DNA of 64,000 bases from Mesotoga infera (GCF_900157305.1 NZ_LS974202.1:1488001-1552000); one strand, 5' to 3'; positions 18,325 to 27,200 are shown, counted from the first letter of the stretch. Program-made: numbers and translations. The notes: generated from the letters alone by a model not told the origin.

Positions 18325-19310
18325 ACCGCATCACCCACCGGAACGGTCTTTCTCTTTAGCATGTCCACGAAGGCCTCGACCCTCGTCTGGAGGTGGTTCT
18401 CGCCCGTGTGCTCGTCTATCCTCACCGTCATGAAGGGAATCCCCGAATCCTCCGACTCCAGCTCGAGGAGCTTGCCCAGGAAGGCGTCGGGGCCGCAGCC
18501 GAAGGCCGTGACGTGTATCACCCCGTCGACCGATCTCTCCCTGAACATCTTGTATGCTCCTCCAAGCAATTTATCGCTGAAGGTCCAGAAGAGACTTTTC
18601 TTCATCTTCTTTATATATCTCTTAAGCTCTCTATTGGAAAGCATCTCGAAAGTCAGCACGTTGATTCCGAGCTGTCTCAGCCTCTCGGTCACATTCATGC
18701 TGACGAACTCGTCGTAAACGTCGTAAACGTATCCCAGAAGACCTATCTTCGGCCCGTCTATCTTCACGGGTTCTTTTATCCTGTTGGGATTCTTGAGTCC
18801 CTCGAAGGCTTCGGCGATCGTCCTGCCGCCCAGGCCGAGCTTTCTGAACTTCCGCCAGACCTCTGCGCCCTTCCTGCAGGCCAGCTCGATTCGCTTATCC
18901 GAGACGGCCAGCTTTTCGGCTATGGAGTAATACATCTTCGGGGAGAATATATTCTCCGACCTGGATTGAACGTCCATGGTCAGAAGCTTTCCGGCTACCC
19001 CTGGAATGCTGTGCCTGGCCATGTCTGGCAGTCCCATGAACTTGGGGCAGAAATACTTGCCCTTTTCCACCGAGGCCATGCGGGGTATGAAGACATAATC
19101 GACCCCGCTTTTGAGTAACTGGAGAACGTGACCGTTGAATATCTTTATGGGGACGCAGATCTCCGGTACCGAGACCCCTATCCCCATATCGACGGTTTTC
19201 TTGTCTGTACTGTGCGAAACCACCACTTCCGCACCGAGTTCTTTGAAGAACTCCGTCCAGAATGGACCGTAATAGTAATAAAGCAAAGCGTTAGGAATAC
19301 CTATTTTCAT
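18321..19310 (-). CDS. CoA-activase companion protein (COG3580-type)
   Basis: 329 residues. It resembles the previous protein in plan: MKIGIPNALLYYYYGPFW at the start, SVPEICVPIKIFNGH, VFIPRMAS, and the conserved THV/FGCGPDAFLGK segment near the C-terminus. Both end with a similar EAFVD(M/L)(L/I)K segment, so the two genes are probably old duplicates. First gene of the three-gene activase operon. In some Firmicutes these parts occur as one very long protein (known from family descriptions). Substrate unknown. Confidence 0.8.
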   Translation of the reverse strand: MKIGIPNALLYYYYGPFWTEFFKELGAEVVVSHSTDKKTVDMGIGVSVPEICVPIKIFNGHVLQLLKSGVDYVFIPRMASVEKGKYFCPKFMGLPDMARHSIPGVAGKLLTMDVQSRSENIFSPKMYYSIAEKLAVSDKRIELACRKGAEVWRKFRKLGLGGRTIAEAFEGLKNPNRIKEPVKIDGPKIGLLGYVYDVYDEFVSMNVTERLRQLGINVLTFEMLSNRELKRYIKKMKKSLFWTFSDKLLGGAYKMFRERSVDGVIHVTAFGCGPDAFLGKLLELESEDSGIPFMTVRIDEHTGENHLQTRVEAFVDMLKRKTVPVGDAV

Positions 19311-19515
19311 CTGCTTTCTGCCTCGCCCATCCCGTCCACGAACAATCCGACATCCCGAACTGGACAGTTTATCCGATCATACCAAATATAGCATTATACT
19401 CATCTTTTGTACCGCTTTTAGTGTTAAAGCTTTGACCTCTTTAATTTCCCTTTAATTGCGTACCCGCTATGCTCGATTTGTGAACTTTCAAATCACGAAA
19501 CTGGAGGTGTCTGCG

Positions 19516-20403
19516 ATGAAGAGAAACAGTTTTTTCCTGCTGGTAGTTCTAACGATCTTTCTGGTCAGCGGTTGTTTCAACTTTCCCGTTCCGAAACCCG
19601 ATGAAAACGGCACGGTCAGGGTGTCGCTGACCGACGCCGTCATTCCCCTGGAGGATATTGAAAAGCTGGAGGTTACCATCGAGAGCATGGTGCTGTACGG
19701 CGCCGACGGTGCCACGCTCACAGAACAGACCCCGCTGATCGTTCTCGATGAAGCCATAACTGTGGATATCATGACCCTTATCGGCGAGGAGATAGACCTG
19801 GGCGTGTTCGAGGCAAGCGGTATATACAACCAGCTGAGGATGGAAATAAGCGAGGCTACTCTAACCGCCAACGGCAAAGTCTTCCCCGTCACGGTCAATT
19901 CCGGTTCACTCAAGATCAACAATCTGGGCATAGATCTGAGCAAGGACGAGGACACCTTTCTGGTGCTGGATTTCGACCTCTCAAGATCCCTCAAGATAAA
20001 CGGCAAATGGGAAGAGGCGAAGGGCGGAAAGGAGGGCCACGAGGATAAAGTGCACATGACGCCTGTGATACATATCCGCCACGGAAGTCTTTACGATGTG
20101 ACCGGTATCGCGACTCCGACCGGTGAGGCCTCGCCGCTTCTGGTCGCACTCGTGCCGGAAGAAATCGGTGATACGCTCCTCACCTTCACACACACGGATA
20201 CGCCGAAGTGGGAAAAGGGAGAGTTCCGCTTCTGCAAGGTCGCTCCCGGAAGTTATACGCTCAAGTTCTTTGACAATTACACCGATGAGGGTTTCGATGT
20301 CGATACCAGTGCGCCACTTTACACTTATCCCGAACCCGTGGTTGTTGTCGATAGGGATCTCTCTCTTGGTACAATAGTTCTTGAGTCAACTACCCCCGGC
20401 TAA
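19516..20403 (+). CDS. DUF4382 lipoprotein, 3' end altered by IS insertion
   Basis: 295 residues. The signal peptide ends in the lipobox LVSGC, so the protein should be lipid-anchored. The DUF4382 core starts at GTVRVSLTDAVIPLEDIEKLEVTIESM. The ATG is 8 bases after GGAGG. The last codons and stop (ACT ACC CCC GGC TAA) read into the IS element end. If the IS is removed, the frame ends a few codons later at a TGA overlapping the ATG of the next gene (21671), so the original gene was probably coupled to it. Function unknown; likely part of an envelope-sensing group with the downstream two-component system. Confidence 0.85.
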   Translation: MKRNSFFLLVVLTIFLVSGCFNFPVPKPDENGTVRVSLTDAVIPLEDIEKLEVTIESMVLYGADGATLTEQTPLIVLDEAITVDIMTLIGEEIDLGVFEASGIYNQLRMEISEATLTANGKVFPVTVNSGSLKINNLGIDLSKDEDTFLVLDFDLSRSLKINGKWEEAKGGKEGHEDKVHMTPVIHIRHGSLYDVTGIATPTGEASPLLVALVPEEIGDTLLTFTHTDTPKWEKGEFRFCKVAPGSYTLKFFDNYTDEGFDVDTSAPLYTYPEPVVVVDRDLSLGTIVLESTTPG

Positions 20404-21664
20404 AGCCGGGAGCTTGTAGCTCAAGGAACTGGCTACTTTAGGGCTTGTTGACGAAAGCCCATTCGTAATCGCTAGGTGTGCACTACGAATATTGTAAGCG
20501 GCATTAGTATCAGCATTGGCAACGTGTCCACATTGTTCGCAACGGAAACTATGTTTGTCTCTATTGGTCTTTGAAATATGTCCGCAAATAGAACAACGCT
20601 GAGAGGTATATTTGGGATCTATGTACACCACCTTTACACCTTTCGCCAACGCTTTGTACTCGACAAACTGCTCTAGTTGGTAAAATGCCCAGTTGGATAT
20701 TTGAAAATTGGTCTGTTTGCGATAACTTTTTATACGTTCACGTATATTGGCCAAATCTTCAAATACTAGAGTATCTCCAGGGTTCAAACTATTTACCAAC
20801 AGTTTAGAAATACAGTGATTCACATACTTCATCCATCTTTGCTCTTTGCCAGATAGCCGTTGCAGAGCACGTTTAGCACTCTTTGTGCCTTTGGCTTGCA
20901 GTCTTGCTCTAAGATGTTTGAAGCGCCGCCTTGTATGCTGTATTTCTTTTCCAGATATTTTTATGTTGTTGGTAGTAGCCACGATATTATATATGCCTCT
21001 ATCTACACCAACAATTTTAGAATCACTGTTGGCTAAATCGTCGGGATCAGGCACATCGTTTTTGATGGATATATCCAGATAAAACGTTTTGTTCCTCTTG
21101 TTGAAGTATAGTGTAGCGAACGTAGGTTTCTGGTCCAAAAGCAAGTGGCGCTGATAATTACCTATTGCTAATGGTATATGCAGTCTGCCATTTATTGTGG
21201 ACAAAGAAACTGTCCAGGAGTTTACATCGAGTGAAAATATACGCTGGTCATAATCTACAGATGTTGCCTTAAAATGGCGTGGACACGATTTCTTCTTCCT
21301 TGTAGACTTCATAGCCTGGGCAACACGAGCGATGGCTCTAACTGCTAAATTGGCAGTCAAGCCAAATCTGTCCCTTATCTCCTTGTAAGACTCGTGGTGT
21401 ATTTTGAATTGATTATGTATACCTTTTATGTAGGCGATATCGAGAGTGTAGTTGCAGGCATCGGCAAACTTGTGCACGGTGTCCTTAAGTGCATTGTAAA
21501 CATCACTGTTATATTCAACTTGTAGTTTGCAACGTACGCTCTGCACTAATTTCTTGATATATATCACCTCATAGTTGTTGTAACACATATATACAAAAAT
21601 AACAACGAAAGGTAGGTGAAGGCGTCATTCCTCACCGGGCTGAAGCCCTGTGTCTCCTGACGCC
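20385..21664 (-). mobile_element. IS200/IS605-group element carrying only tnpB (IS1341-type)
   Basis: About 1.28 kb. The right end has the hairpin CCCGGCT/AGCCGGG (20395-20410). The left end has GGGCT/AGCCC (21637-21648) nested in GGCGTCA/TGACGCC (21621-21627 and 21658-21664). Subterminal hairpins and no terminal inverted repeats or target duplication are as expected for this group. There is no tnpA, so movement would need help from a transposase elsewhere. The exact right boundary could shift by six bases (20385 or 20391). Confidence 0.82.
20386..21588 (-). CDS. tnpB: TnpB, RNA-guided nuclease of IS605-type element
   Basis: 400 residues, full length. The split RuvC acids are in GVDRGI, FEDLANI and ADTNAAYNI. 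The zinc finger CSICGH...CEQCGH lies before the last. The N-terminal wedge/REC part is intact, so the protein may be active. In known TnpB systems the guide (omega) RNA comes from the gene's 3' end and element right end, with the guide read from the flank. Here that flank would be inside the DUF4382 gene below 20385. The stop codon lies at the element/host junction and the 3' end overlaps the DUF4382 gene tail by 18 bases. Confidence 0.93.
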   Translation of the reverse strand: MCYNNYEVIYIKKLVQSVRCKLQVEYNSDVYNALKDTVHKFADACNYTLDIAYIKGIHNQFKIHHESYKEIRDRFGLTANLAVRAIARVAQAMKSTRKKKSCPRHFKATSVDYDQRIFSLDVNSWTVSLSTINGRLHIPLAIGNYQRHLLLDQKPTFATLYFNKRNKTFYLDISIKNDVPDPDDLANSDSKIVGVDRGIYNIVATTNNIKISGKEIQHTRRRFKHLRARLQAKGTKSAKRALQRLSGKEQRWMKYVNHCISKLLVNSLNPGDTLVFEDLANIRERIKSYRKQTNFQISNWAFYQLEQFVEYKALAKGVKVVYIDPKYTSQRCSICGHISKTNRDKHSFRCEQCGHVANADTNAAYNIRSAHLAITNGLSSTSPKVASSLSYKLPALAGGS

Positions 21665-21670
21665 ATTTCT

Positions 21671-22348
21671 ATGAGGAGAGTTATAAGGGCACTGGCCGTT
21701 TCGGTGCTGATTTTCCTTTCGATCTCCGTCCCCGGACAGACGACCCTGCTGGAGGCCGAGCAGGAGTTGCTAAACCAGTTGCTCGAAGGCGGAGAGCCGT
21801 TTCGCTTTCTCGATCTTGAACTGATCGACCTGGCTGTAAAAAAGGCCGGAGGGAACGTTCGCGCCCTGTACTATCTCCCTTCTGAAGGGACGCTTATCGT
21901 GATAACCGATAGAAACTCTTTCAGGCTGACCCCTGATCTGGAGATAGCTACGAGCGAAAAGTTTGAGACACCGCTGGCGGGAGTGAACGTGAAGCTCTCG
22001 CTCATAGACGCCTTTTCGCTGGTTTCTCTTCAGACCAGAGAGGGAATTCTTGGACTTTATCTGGAAGCCAGAGAGAGCGGCCCTTTCTGGCACGTTATAA
22101 CCGAATCCAGCGCCTACACTCTCGGCGCAGCCTTCGCTTCAACCGTCAGCGTCTCTGATACGCGAAGCGCTCTGAACGCCGTTTCTGAGAAGATCAAGAA
22201 AGAGAAAGAGAAAGCGATGGCCGAGAAACCCGGCCATCCCGAGGAACCCGGTCAGTCAGACCAGCCGGGTAAACCGGAAGAACCCGGCCGACCGGACGAT
22301 CCTGGCAAATCCGACGACACTCCCGGCAAGGGAAACGGGAAGAAATAG
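21671..22348 (+). CDS. Secreted protein with Pro/Gly/charged C-terminal tail, unknown function
   Basis: 225 residues. The N-terminal segment RRVIRALAVSVLIFLSISVPG is a signal peptide. A middle domain of about 140 residues is not recognised. Residues from about 180 on are low-complexity with repeats of the P-G-x-P-E-E-P-G kind. There is no ribosome site of its own: the IS left end now abuts the ATG, and the start was probably coupled to the DUF4382 gene before the insertion. It lies 5 bases before the response-regulator gene, so it is likely an accessory of that signalling system. Expression after the insertion is uncertain. Confidence 0.75.
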   Translation: MRRVIRALAVSVLIFLSISVPGQTTLLEAEQELLNQLLEGGEPFRFLDLELIDLAVKKAGGNVRALYYLPSEGTLIVITDRNSFRLTPDLEIATSEKFETPLAGVNVKLSLIDAFSLVSLQTREGILGLYLEARESGPFWHVITESSAYTLGAAFASTVSVSDTRSALNAVSEKIKKEKEKAMAEKPGHPEEPGQSDQPGKPEEPGRPDDPGKSDDTPGKGNGKK

Positions 22349-22353
22349 ACACC

Positions 22354-23031
22354 ATGAAGTTGCTTATTATCGAGGACGAGAGAAAACTCTCCGACAATAT
22401 ATCCGATTTTCTCAAAGGCGAGGGCTACTCCGTCGATGCGGCGTTCGACGGTGAAGAAGGGCTGGATCTGGCGCTCGAGCGAAGCTACGATTGCATAATC
22501 CTGGACATTCTGCTCCCGGGTATGGACGGCCTCTCGCTATGCAAATTTCTCAGGGAAGAGATAAAATCCACCGTGCCGATACTCATGCTAACGGCGCTGG
22601 GTGAGCTTGACAACAGGATAGAGGGGCTAAATGCCGGCGCCGACGATTACCTGCCCAAACCCTTCGATCTTCATGAGCTTCTTGCCAGGATCAAGGCGCT
22701 CCTGAGAAGGGCAAATCTCAGGGGCGGCGAAAGGATAGCCTGCGGTGAGCTCGTTCTCGACTCCAGAAAACAGACCGTTTTCTACGGCGAGAGACCGATC
22801 GAACTGAGCGCAAGAGAATTCTCGATTCTCGAGTTATTTATGAGAAACCCCGGAACGGTCTTCACCAGAGAGGAGATTACCGACAAAATCTGGGAGAGCG
22901 GCTACGAACCTCGCAGCAACATAGTAGACGTTTACATCCGATACATACGCAAAAAGCTCGAAGCGTTGATGCTCGACCACATAATAGAAACCGTTCAGGG
23001 CAGGGGATACAGGTTGAGGGAGAAGCCGTGA
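22354..23031 (+). CDS. OmpR-family response regulator
   Basis: 225 residues. Receiver domain with acidic pair EDE, phospho-acceptor Asp in CIILDILLPGMDG, Thr in MLTALG and Lys in PKPFD. The C-terminal winged helix shows LSAREFSILELFMRNPG and the recognition region SNIVDVYIRYIRKKL, ending GRGYRLRE. It partners with the kinase that overlaps its stop codon by 4 bases (GTGA). Confidence 0.95.
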   Translation: MKLLIIEDERKLSDNISDFLKGEGYSVDAAFDGEEGLDLALERSYDCIILDILLPGMDGLSLCKFLREEIKSTVPILMLTALGELDNRIEGLNAGADDYLPKPFDLHELLARIKALLRRANLRGGERIACGELVLDSRKQTVFYGERPIELSAREFSILELFMRNPGTVFTREEITDKIWESGYEPRSNIVDVYIRYIRKKLEALMLDHIIETVQGRGYRLREKP

Positions 23032-24314
23032 GGTCCATGACTATCAAGAACAAAATCACGCTCCTCTACCTTGCCACATACGGCTCGGTCGTCTTCGCGC
23101 TCAGCATAACGCTCTTTATGATATTCAGAACGCTCGAATATAGGAGGATAGACGGCTTGTTGCTATCTTTCCACAACGATATAGTAAATACCTATAAGTA
23201 CGCCGGGGAGGGCGAGAAAAGGCTCCTGAGTCTGGCCGGCGACGAAAATCTCGGCTTCGCTCTGTACGCCGGCGAAAAACCGCTGGCGAGCTTCCGGATC
23301 GAACCGGGCGTGTTGTCTTCCGTAGGTTTTGGAACGGGAACGGCGGGTGATTACCGCTACCGGGCGAGTCTGGAGAGTATCGAGGGCGTGGACCGGAAGG
23401 TAGTGACCTTCTACAGACTGGAAGAAACCCGGGCCCATTTGAATAACCTGCTGCTGATTATAATTCTCTCGGCAATCTTTACCCTGCTCTTTGTGAGCCT
23501 GGTGGGGATGGCCTTCACCAGAAAGCTCATGAAGCCAATTGAACAGGCGGGAGATCAGCTCGAAAGGATCAGCCGTTCCGAGATCGGCGGTGCGAGGGTG
23601 AAGGTTGAAAACACCGGCCAGGAAATAGAGAAACTCCAGCTCGAGATCAATAGGGCGCTCGACAGGATAGAAAGACTCGTCCAAGATACACGCCAGATGT
23701 CCTCGAAAATAGCCCACGAACTGCGGACTCCGCTGGCCATAATGAAAACGAGTCTTCAACTCTCGATTGAGAAGAACTCCTCGCCCGTGGAGATGAGACT
23801 CTCGCTCAAGGGCATAATGAATGAGCTCGACAAATTGATAAGGATGTCTGAGGGTTTTCTCCTGCTCTCAAGGATCGAAAGTGCCGTACCGCTGGAAATG
23901 GCCAGGGTGGATCTCTCCGGACTGCTTCTGGAAACGATCGAAAAGATAATGATACTTTACCCCGGTGTGGAGTTTGCGCTCGACGTAGCACCTGCCATCG
24001 AGATGCGTGGAGTCTCTCACATGATAGAGCACGCCATCATAAACCTCCTTGATAACGCAGCAAGGTACACGACCGACGGTTCGGCGAGTGTGCGGCTTTC
24101 AACCGGAGAAGGGCACATAGTTCTGGAGGTTACAAACAGGGGTCGAAAAGTCGAAATCGAAAGGCCCGGTATGCTGAGCGGATCCTCTGGAGCAACTGGA
24201 AACGGCATAGGTCTCACAATTGTACAGGAAGTGGCAAAACTGCACAAGGCCCTACTCCTCTACGAACACCGGGACGGAATAAATTGTTTCACTATCAGAT
24301 TCCCAGTTCGATAG
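23028..24314 (+). CDS. Sensor histidine kinase
   Basis: 428 residues. Two membrane helices (around residues 12-35 and 140-165) flank a ~100-residue extracytoplasmic sensor domain. A HAMP linker follows, then the H-box KIAHELRTPL, N-box HAIINLLDNAARYT and a G-box ending in TGNGIGLTIVQEV. The GTG start overlaps the regulator stop codon and has GGGAG 5 bases upstream. With the upstream lipoprotein and Pro-Gly protein genes it may sense envelope state; this is inferred from order only. Confidence 0.95.
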   Translation: MRSMTIKNKITLLYLATYGSVVFALSITLFMIFRTLEYRRIDGLLLSFHNDIVNTYKYAGEGEKRLLSLAGDENLGFALYAGEKPLASFRIEPGVLSSVGFGTGTAGDYRYRASLESIEGVDRKVVTFYRLEETRAHLNNLLLIIILSAIFTLLFVSLVGMAFTRKLMKPIEQAGDQLERISRSEIGGARVKVENTGQEIEKLQLEINRALDRIERLVQDTRQMSSKIAHELRTPLAIMKTSLQLSIEKNSSPVEMRLSLKGIMNELDKLIRMSEGFLLLSRIESAVPLEMARVDLSGLLLETIEKIMILYPGVEFALDVAPAIEMRGVSHMIEHAIINLLDNAARYTTDGSASVRLSTGEGHIVLEVTNRGRKVEIERPGMLSGSSGATGNGIGLTIVQEVAKLHKALLLYEHRDGINCFTIRFPVR

Positions 24315-24460
24315 GCTTAACCGTAAGGTGTGATTCGCTCGATTCAGTTTACTTTCCAAAACTCTTAACACCCACCCCCTCCACATCCATACGATTCAAA
24401 GTATAATTTAGGTAGTAATCTTTGCTATTTTGACGATCTAAACATCTCAGGAGGGCATAA

Positions 24461-24979
24461 ATGATTTTCGCGACCCGAAGAAAGAATGGTTTCTCCCTGG
24501 TCGAGCTGTTGATAGTCCTCGCAGTCATGGCTGCGTTGATATCGACGATCACGCCCGTGGCGATGAACGCGATAAAAAAGGCCAAAGCAACTCAGGTGGC
24601 TCAAAATCTGAAAACGCTTTCGAGCGCTCTTCAGCACGCCGCATATCTCAACGGAGCGAACTCCGCCGGCCAGATAAAAAGCCACGGAAATACCCCTATA
24701 AGACTGAGCGACCTCGGCAGAGATCTTCCAAAGGACTCCAGTGGTAATGATCTTTACGGTTTTGCTTACACCAGAACCTCGGGCGGCACTTACTACGCAG
24801 TGGTGTTTTACGCCGGCGGCGACGTCGATCTGGCAACGGCGGGCGAAATCTTGGGCAACCAGAGTCTGGAATACACTTCCACAAATCTTGACGCCGACGA
24901 CTCGCTGATAGAAGACGGCGCACCTTACCGATCCAGTGCAAGCGACGTTTACTACTACTTCTACTTCACGATATACTGA
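24461..24979 (+). CDS. Type IV pilin-like protein C
   Basis: 172 residues beginning MIFATRRKNGFSLVELLIVL, with the Gly|Phe prepilin site and Glu5. The helix is nearly that of pilins A and B (one Ala-to-Ser and a few other changes), the rest differs and ends YFTIY. Its base composition is GC-richer than A and B, closer to the genome. Ribosome site AGGAGGG; a TATAAT-like box lies about 60 bases upstream. It follows the two-component genes, which could control it. A strong hairpin follows. Confidence 0.9.
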   Translation: MIFATRRKNGFSLVELLIVLAVMAALISTITPVAMNAIKKAKATQVAQNLKTLSSALQHAAYLNGANSAGQIKSHGNTPIRLSDLGRDLPKDSSGNDLYGFAYTRTSGGTYYAVVFYAGGDVDLATAGEILGNQSLEYTSTNLDADDSLIEDGAPYRSSASDVYYYFYFTIY

Positions 24980-24988
24980 TCGGTAAAA

Positions 24989-25024
24989 GCGGGATGCCAG
25001 GCCCCGACACGGCATCCCGCTCTT
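24989..25024 (+). terminator. Hairpin terminator after pilin C
   Basis: GCGGGATGCC pairs perfectly with GGCATCCCGC across a 12-base loop, followed by TCTT. The T-run is short, but the position 9 bases after the stop supports termination. Confidence 0.7.
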
Positions 25025-25116
25025 ATCCACTACCCATCGCTCCACTCATCAGGACTCCCAAGAACACACTCTCCACAGCTAATTCAAAGTTGATTTTATA
25101 AGTAACTGGCCTGTAT

Positions 25117-25145
25117 TTGCAGTATACTGGTTGTTGATCTATATA
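25117..25145 (+). promoter_or_regulatory. Candidate sigma-70 type promoter
   Basis: TTGCAG, a 17-base spacer and TATATA. It would give a leader of about 110 bases before the metallophosphoesterase start. Confidence 0.45.
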
Positions 25146-25263
25146 CGGAAGATTATATCGATAGTTGGAGGCTACTAAATAATTAATGGCATTGACTTTG
25201 CTTCATTGGCGCTTTCTCTTTTATCTCCAAGAACTCTAAGCCTGACAAATAGGAGGAATTTCT

Positions 25264-26547
25264 GTGAAAGGATCTAAGAAAAGATTCGTTTTTGTACTTG
25301 TCCTGGTGCTTTTTTCGTCTGTGATGATCTCCGCCGATCTGACAAGAGAAATCGAACCGCTACCTTTATGGGAAAAGGAATCCGCTCATGAAGCCTACAG
25401 GGTAGTTGTTATAAGTGATTTACATCTAGGAGTGGATGACAGTTTTTCCGAAACAGTGAAGAACAAAGACCTGATCGCTGAGTTCTTGGAACGACTGGTT
25501 ATAAGCGACATCGACGAGCTTGTCATTGCAGGTGATATGTTTGACGAGTGGTTCGTACCGATATCGTATGAGCCACATAACGATCTGGGAGCTTTCTTCG
25601 AGCGGGTTGTAGAAAATAATGCTTCGATTGTTGTGGCTTTTGAGAAGATCATCCAAAGCGGCATTATCGTGGCCTATGTTCCGGGTAATCACGACCTTCT
25701 CTTGGACGAAGAAACGCTTGCGAAATTGATTCCCGGAATTGTCCAGGCCCGTGATGTTGATGGTCTGGGAATTTATCGCACGGGCATGCGCTCCGAGATT
25801 GCCATTGAGCACGGTCATCGTTATGATACTTTCTGCGCACCCGATATTTTGTCCAACAAAGAAATAACTGGCGATTACGCCTCATTCTTACCCCCCGGTT
25901 ATTTCTTCACCCGAATCGCATCTACATCTGTTGCGGAAGGCAAATCGGCGCCAAAGAAGGATTTCCCTGAGATCGAAGCCCCTTCAAAAGAAGATGCGGA
26001 TCAGCTTGATGCCTACACGTATTACAATATTTGGCTGTGGGCTATGACGACCTTTTCCATCAAAGCCGATTTCGACGAAAAAGCAATTTACGTCGGCGTT
26101 AATGGATACGACAACAGTTTTTCGCTGAGCGATTTGCTGCCAACTGTCCAGGATGATGGCTCAATAAGCGCCGTGTTATACGCGAACGTCCAAAGACGTT
26201 GGGACGAAGTGCAACAGATCAACAGAGTAGCCGTTAAGAATCCTTATTCCCAAGCTACTGCCGGTGCGATTGACCATACATTCTTAGACGAACAGGCTGT
26301 CAAACAGTACTTTGATCTGGATTCGACCGTTGATGTGGTCGTCTTCGGGCACTCGCATGTGCCACTCGTCAATCGCTACGAAAATGAGTACGACAAAGAA
26401 AAAGTATATGCCAACAGCGGTACCTGGATTGACGAAAATCTGATCGGTCTGGAAAGGTGCTTTGTAGTTATTGAATCCGGTGAGCAGTTCACAGACGTTC
26501 GCCTGATGGAGTATCATGCCGATGGAACTATAAGCGATACCGAATAA
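25264..26547 (+). CDS. Secreted metallophosphoesterase
   Basis: 427 residues. Signal peptide KKRFVFVLVLVLFSSVMISA. The calcineurin-like motifs are SDLHLGVDD, AGDMFDEWF, VPGNHDLLL, EHGHRYD and FGHSHVPLV, so all metal ligands are present. The motif spacing resembles the truncated protein at 1-998, but this one is exported instead of membrane-anchored. GTG start after AGGAGGAATTTCT. It has its own promoter candidate and terminator, so it is a single-gene unit. Substrate unknown; an extracytoplasmic phosphoester is likely. Confidence 0.9.
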   Translation: MKGSKKRFVFVLVLVLFSSVMISADLTREIEPLPLWEKESAHEAYRVVVISDLHLGVDDSFSETVKNKDLIAEFLERLVISDIDELVIAGDMFDEWFVPISYEPHNDLGAFFERVVENNASIVVAFEKIIQSGIIVAYVPGNHDLLLDEETLAKLIPGIVQARDVDGLGIYRTGMRSEIAIEHGHRYDTFCAPDILSNKEITGDYASFLPPGYFFTRIASTSVAEGKSAPKKDFPEIEAPSKEDADQLDAYTYYNIWLWAMTTFSIKADFDEKAIYVGVNGYDNSFSLSDLLPTVQDDGSISAVLYANVQRRWDEVQQINRVAVKNPYSQATAGAIDHTFLDEQAVKQYFDLDSTVDVVVFGHSHVPLVNRYENEYDKEKVYANSGTWIDENLIGLERCFVVIESGEQFTDVRLMEYHADGTISDTE

Positions 26548-26573
26548 AAAGTGAGGACTATGCTCTAATATAA

Positions 26574-26620
26574 AAACCGGCTTTCAGCAATTGAAACAGT
26601 GGTGGGAGCCGGTTTCTTTT
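26574..26620 (+). terminator. Rho-independent terminator
   Basis: AAACCGGCT (26574-26582) pairs with AGCCGGTTT (26607-26615), followed by CTTTT. It closes the metallophosphoesterase unit. Confidence 0.8.
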
Positions 26621-26639
26621 AGTTTCTTCGCTGCCCAAA

Positions 26640-27200
26640 TGGTGTCCAAATTAGATCCGAATCACACTTCGTCCAAGAGCGTGGACCCGTCATTGGAGAG
26701 AGCGGAACCAGAGGTGAGAGGGTAGAGGTGTGAGACGAGAAGAGCGGGATCCCAGGTCGGAGCCCGGGATGACAGCCCCCTAACGTCATTCTGGCATGTT
26801 CCTAGCCAGAATCACGTTCTTCCTTCTTCCCGTCATTCTGAGCTTGACTCAGAATCACGGTTTTGGTTTTCTAAGGAGTGGATCCCGGGTCGGAGCCCGG
26901 GATGACCCTGAATAGGAGCATTTCAGGGCAGGCTCTCCCCTAACGTCATTCTGGCATGTTCCTAGCCAGAATCCCGCCTTTTCCTCCTTCCCGTCATGCT
27001 GGACCCGATCCGGCATCCCGGTCTTTGCTCCCTTCACGTCATCCTGACAGGCTCCTGGTCAGGATCCCGGTCTTCGCGAAAAACGGGACAGACGTCAGGA
27101 GAATCGTCAGTCCCCATTTTCGCGGTTTTTCCTCCTTCCCGTCATGCCGGACCTGATCCGACATCTTGCTTTTACCCACTACTCACTACCCATCACGCTT
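26640..27200. repeat. Mosaic of dispersed palindromic repeats (region 2)
   Basis: No gene is seen. The segment about 26698-26750 recurs almost exactly at about 31226-31280. Hairpins of the shared architecture are GTCATTCTGGC...GCCAGAATC (twice, near 26785 and 26945), GTCATTCTGAG...CTCAGAATC near 26832, a GGATCCCGGG/CCCGGGAT pair near 26880-26905, GTCATGCTGGAC..GATCCGGCATC near 26992 and GTCATCCTGAC...GTCAGGATC near 27037. The segment 27037-27160 is a diverged copy of the 120-base unit repeated twice at 31.5-31.85 kb, including its CGAAAAACGGGACAGAC / GTCAGTCCC inverted arms. Confidence 0.8.
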
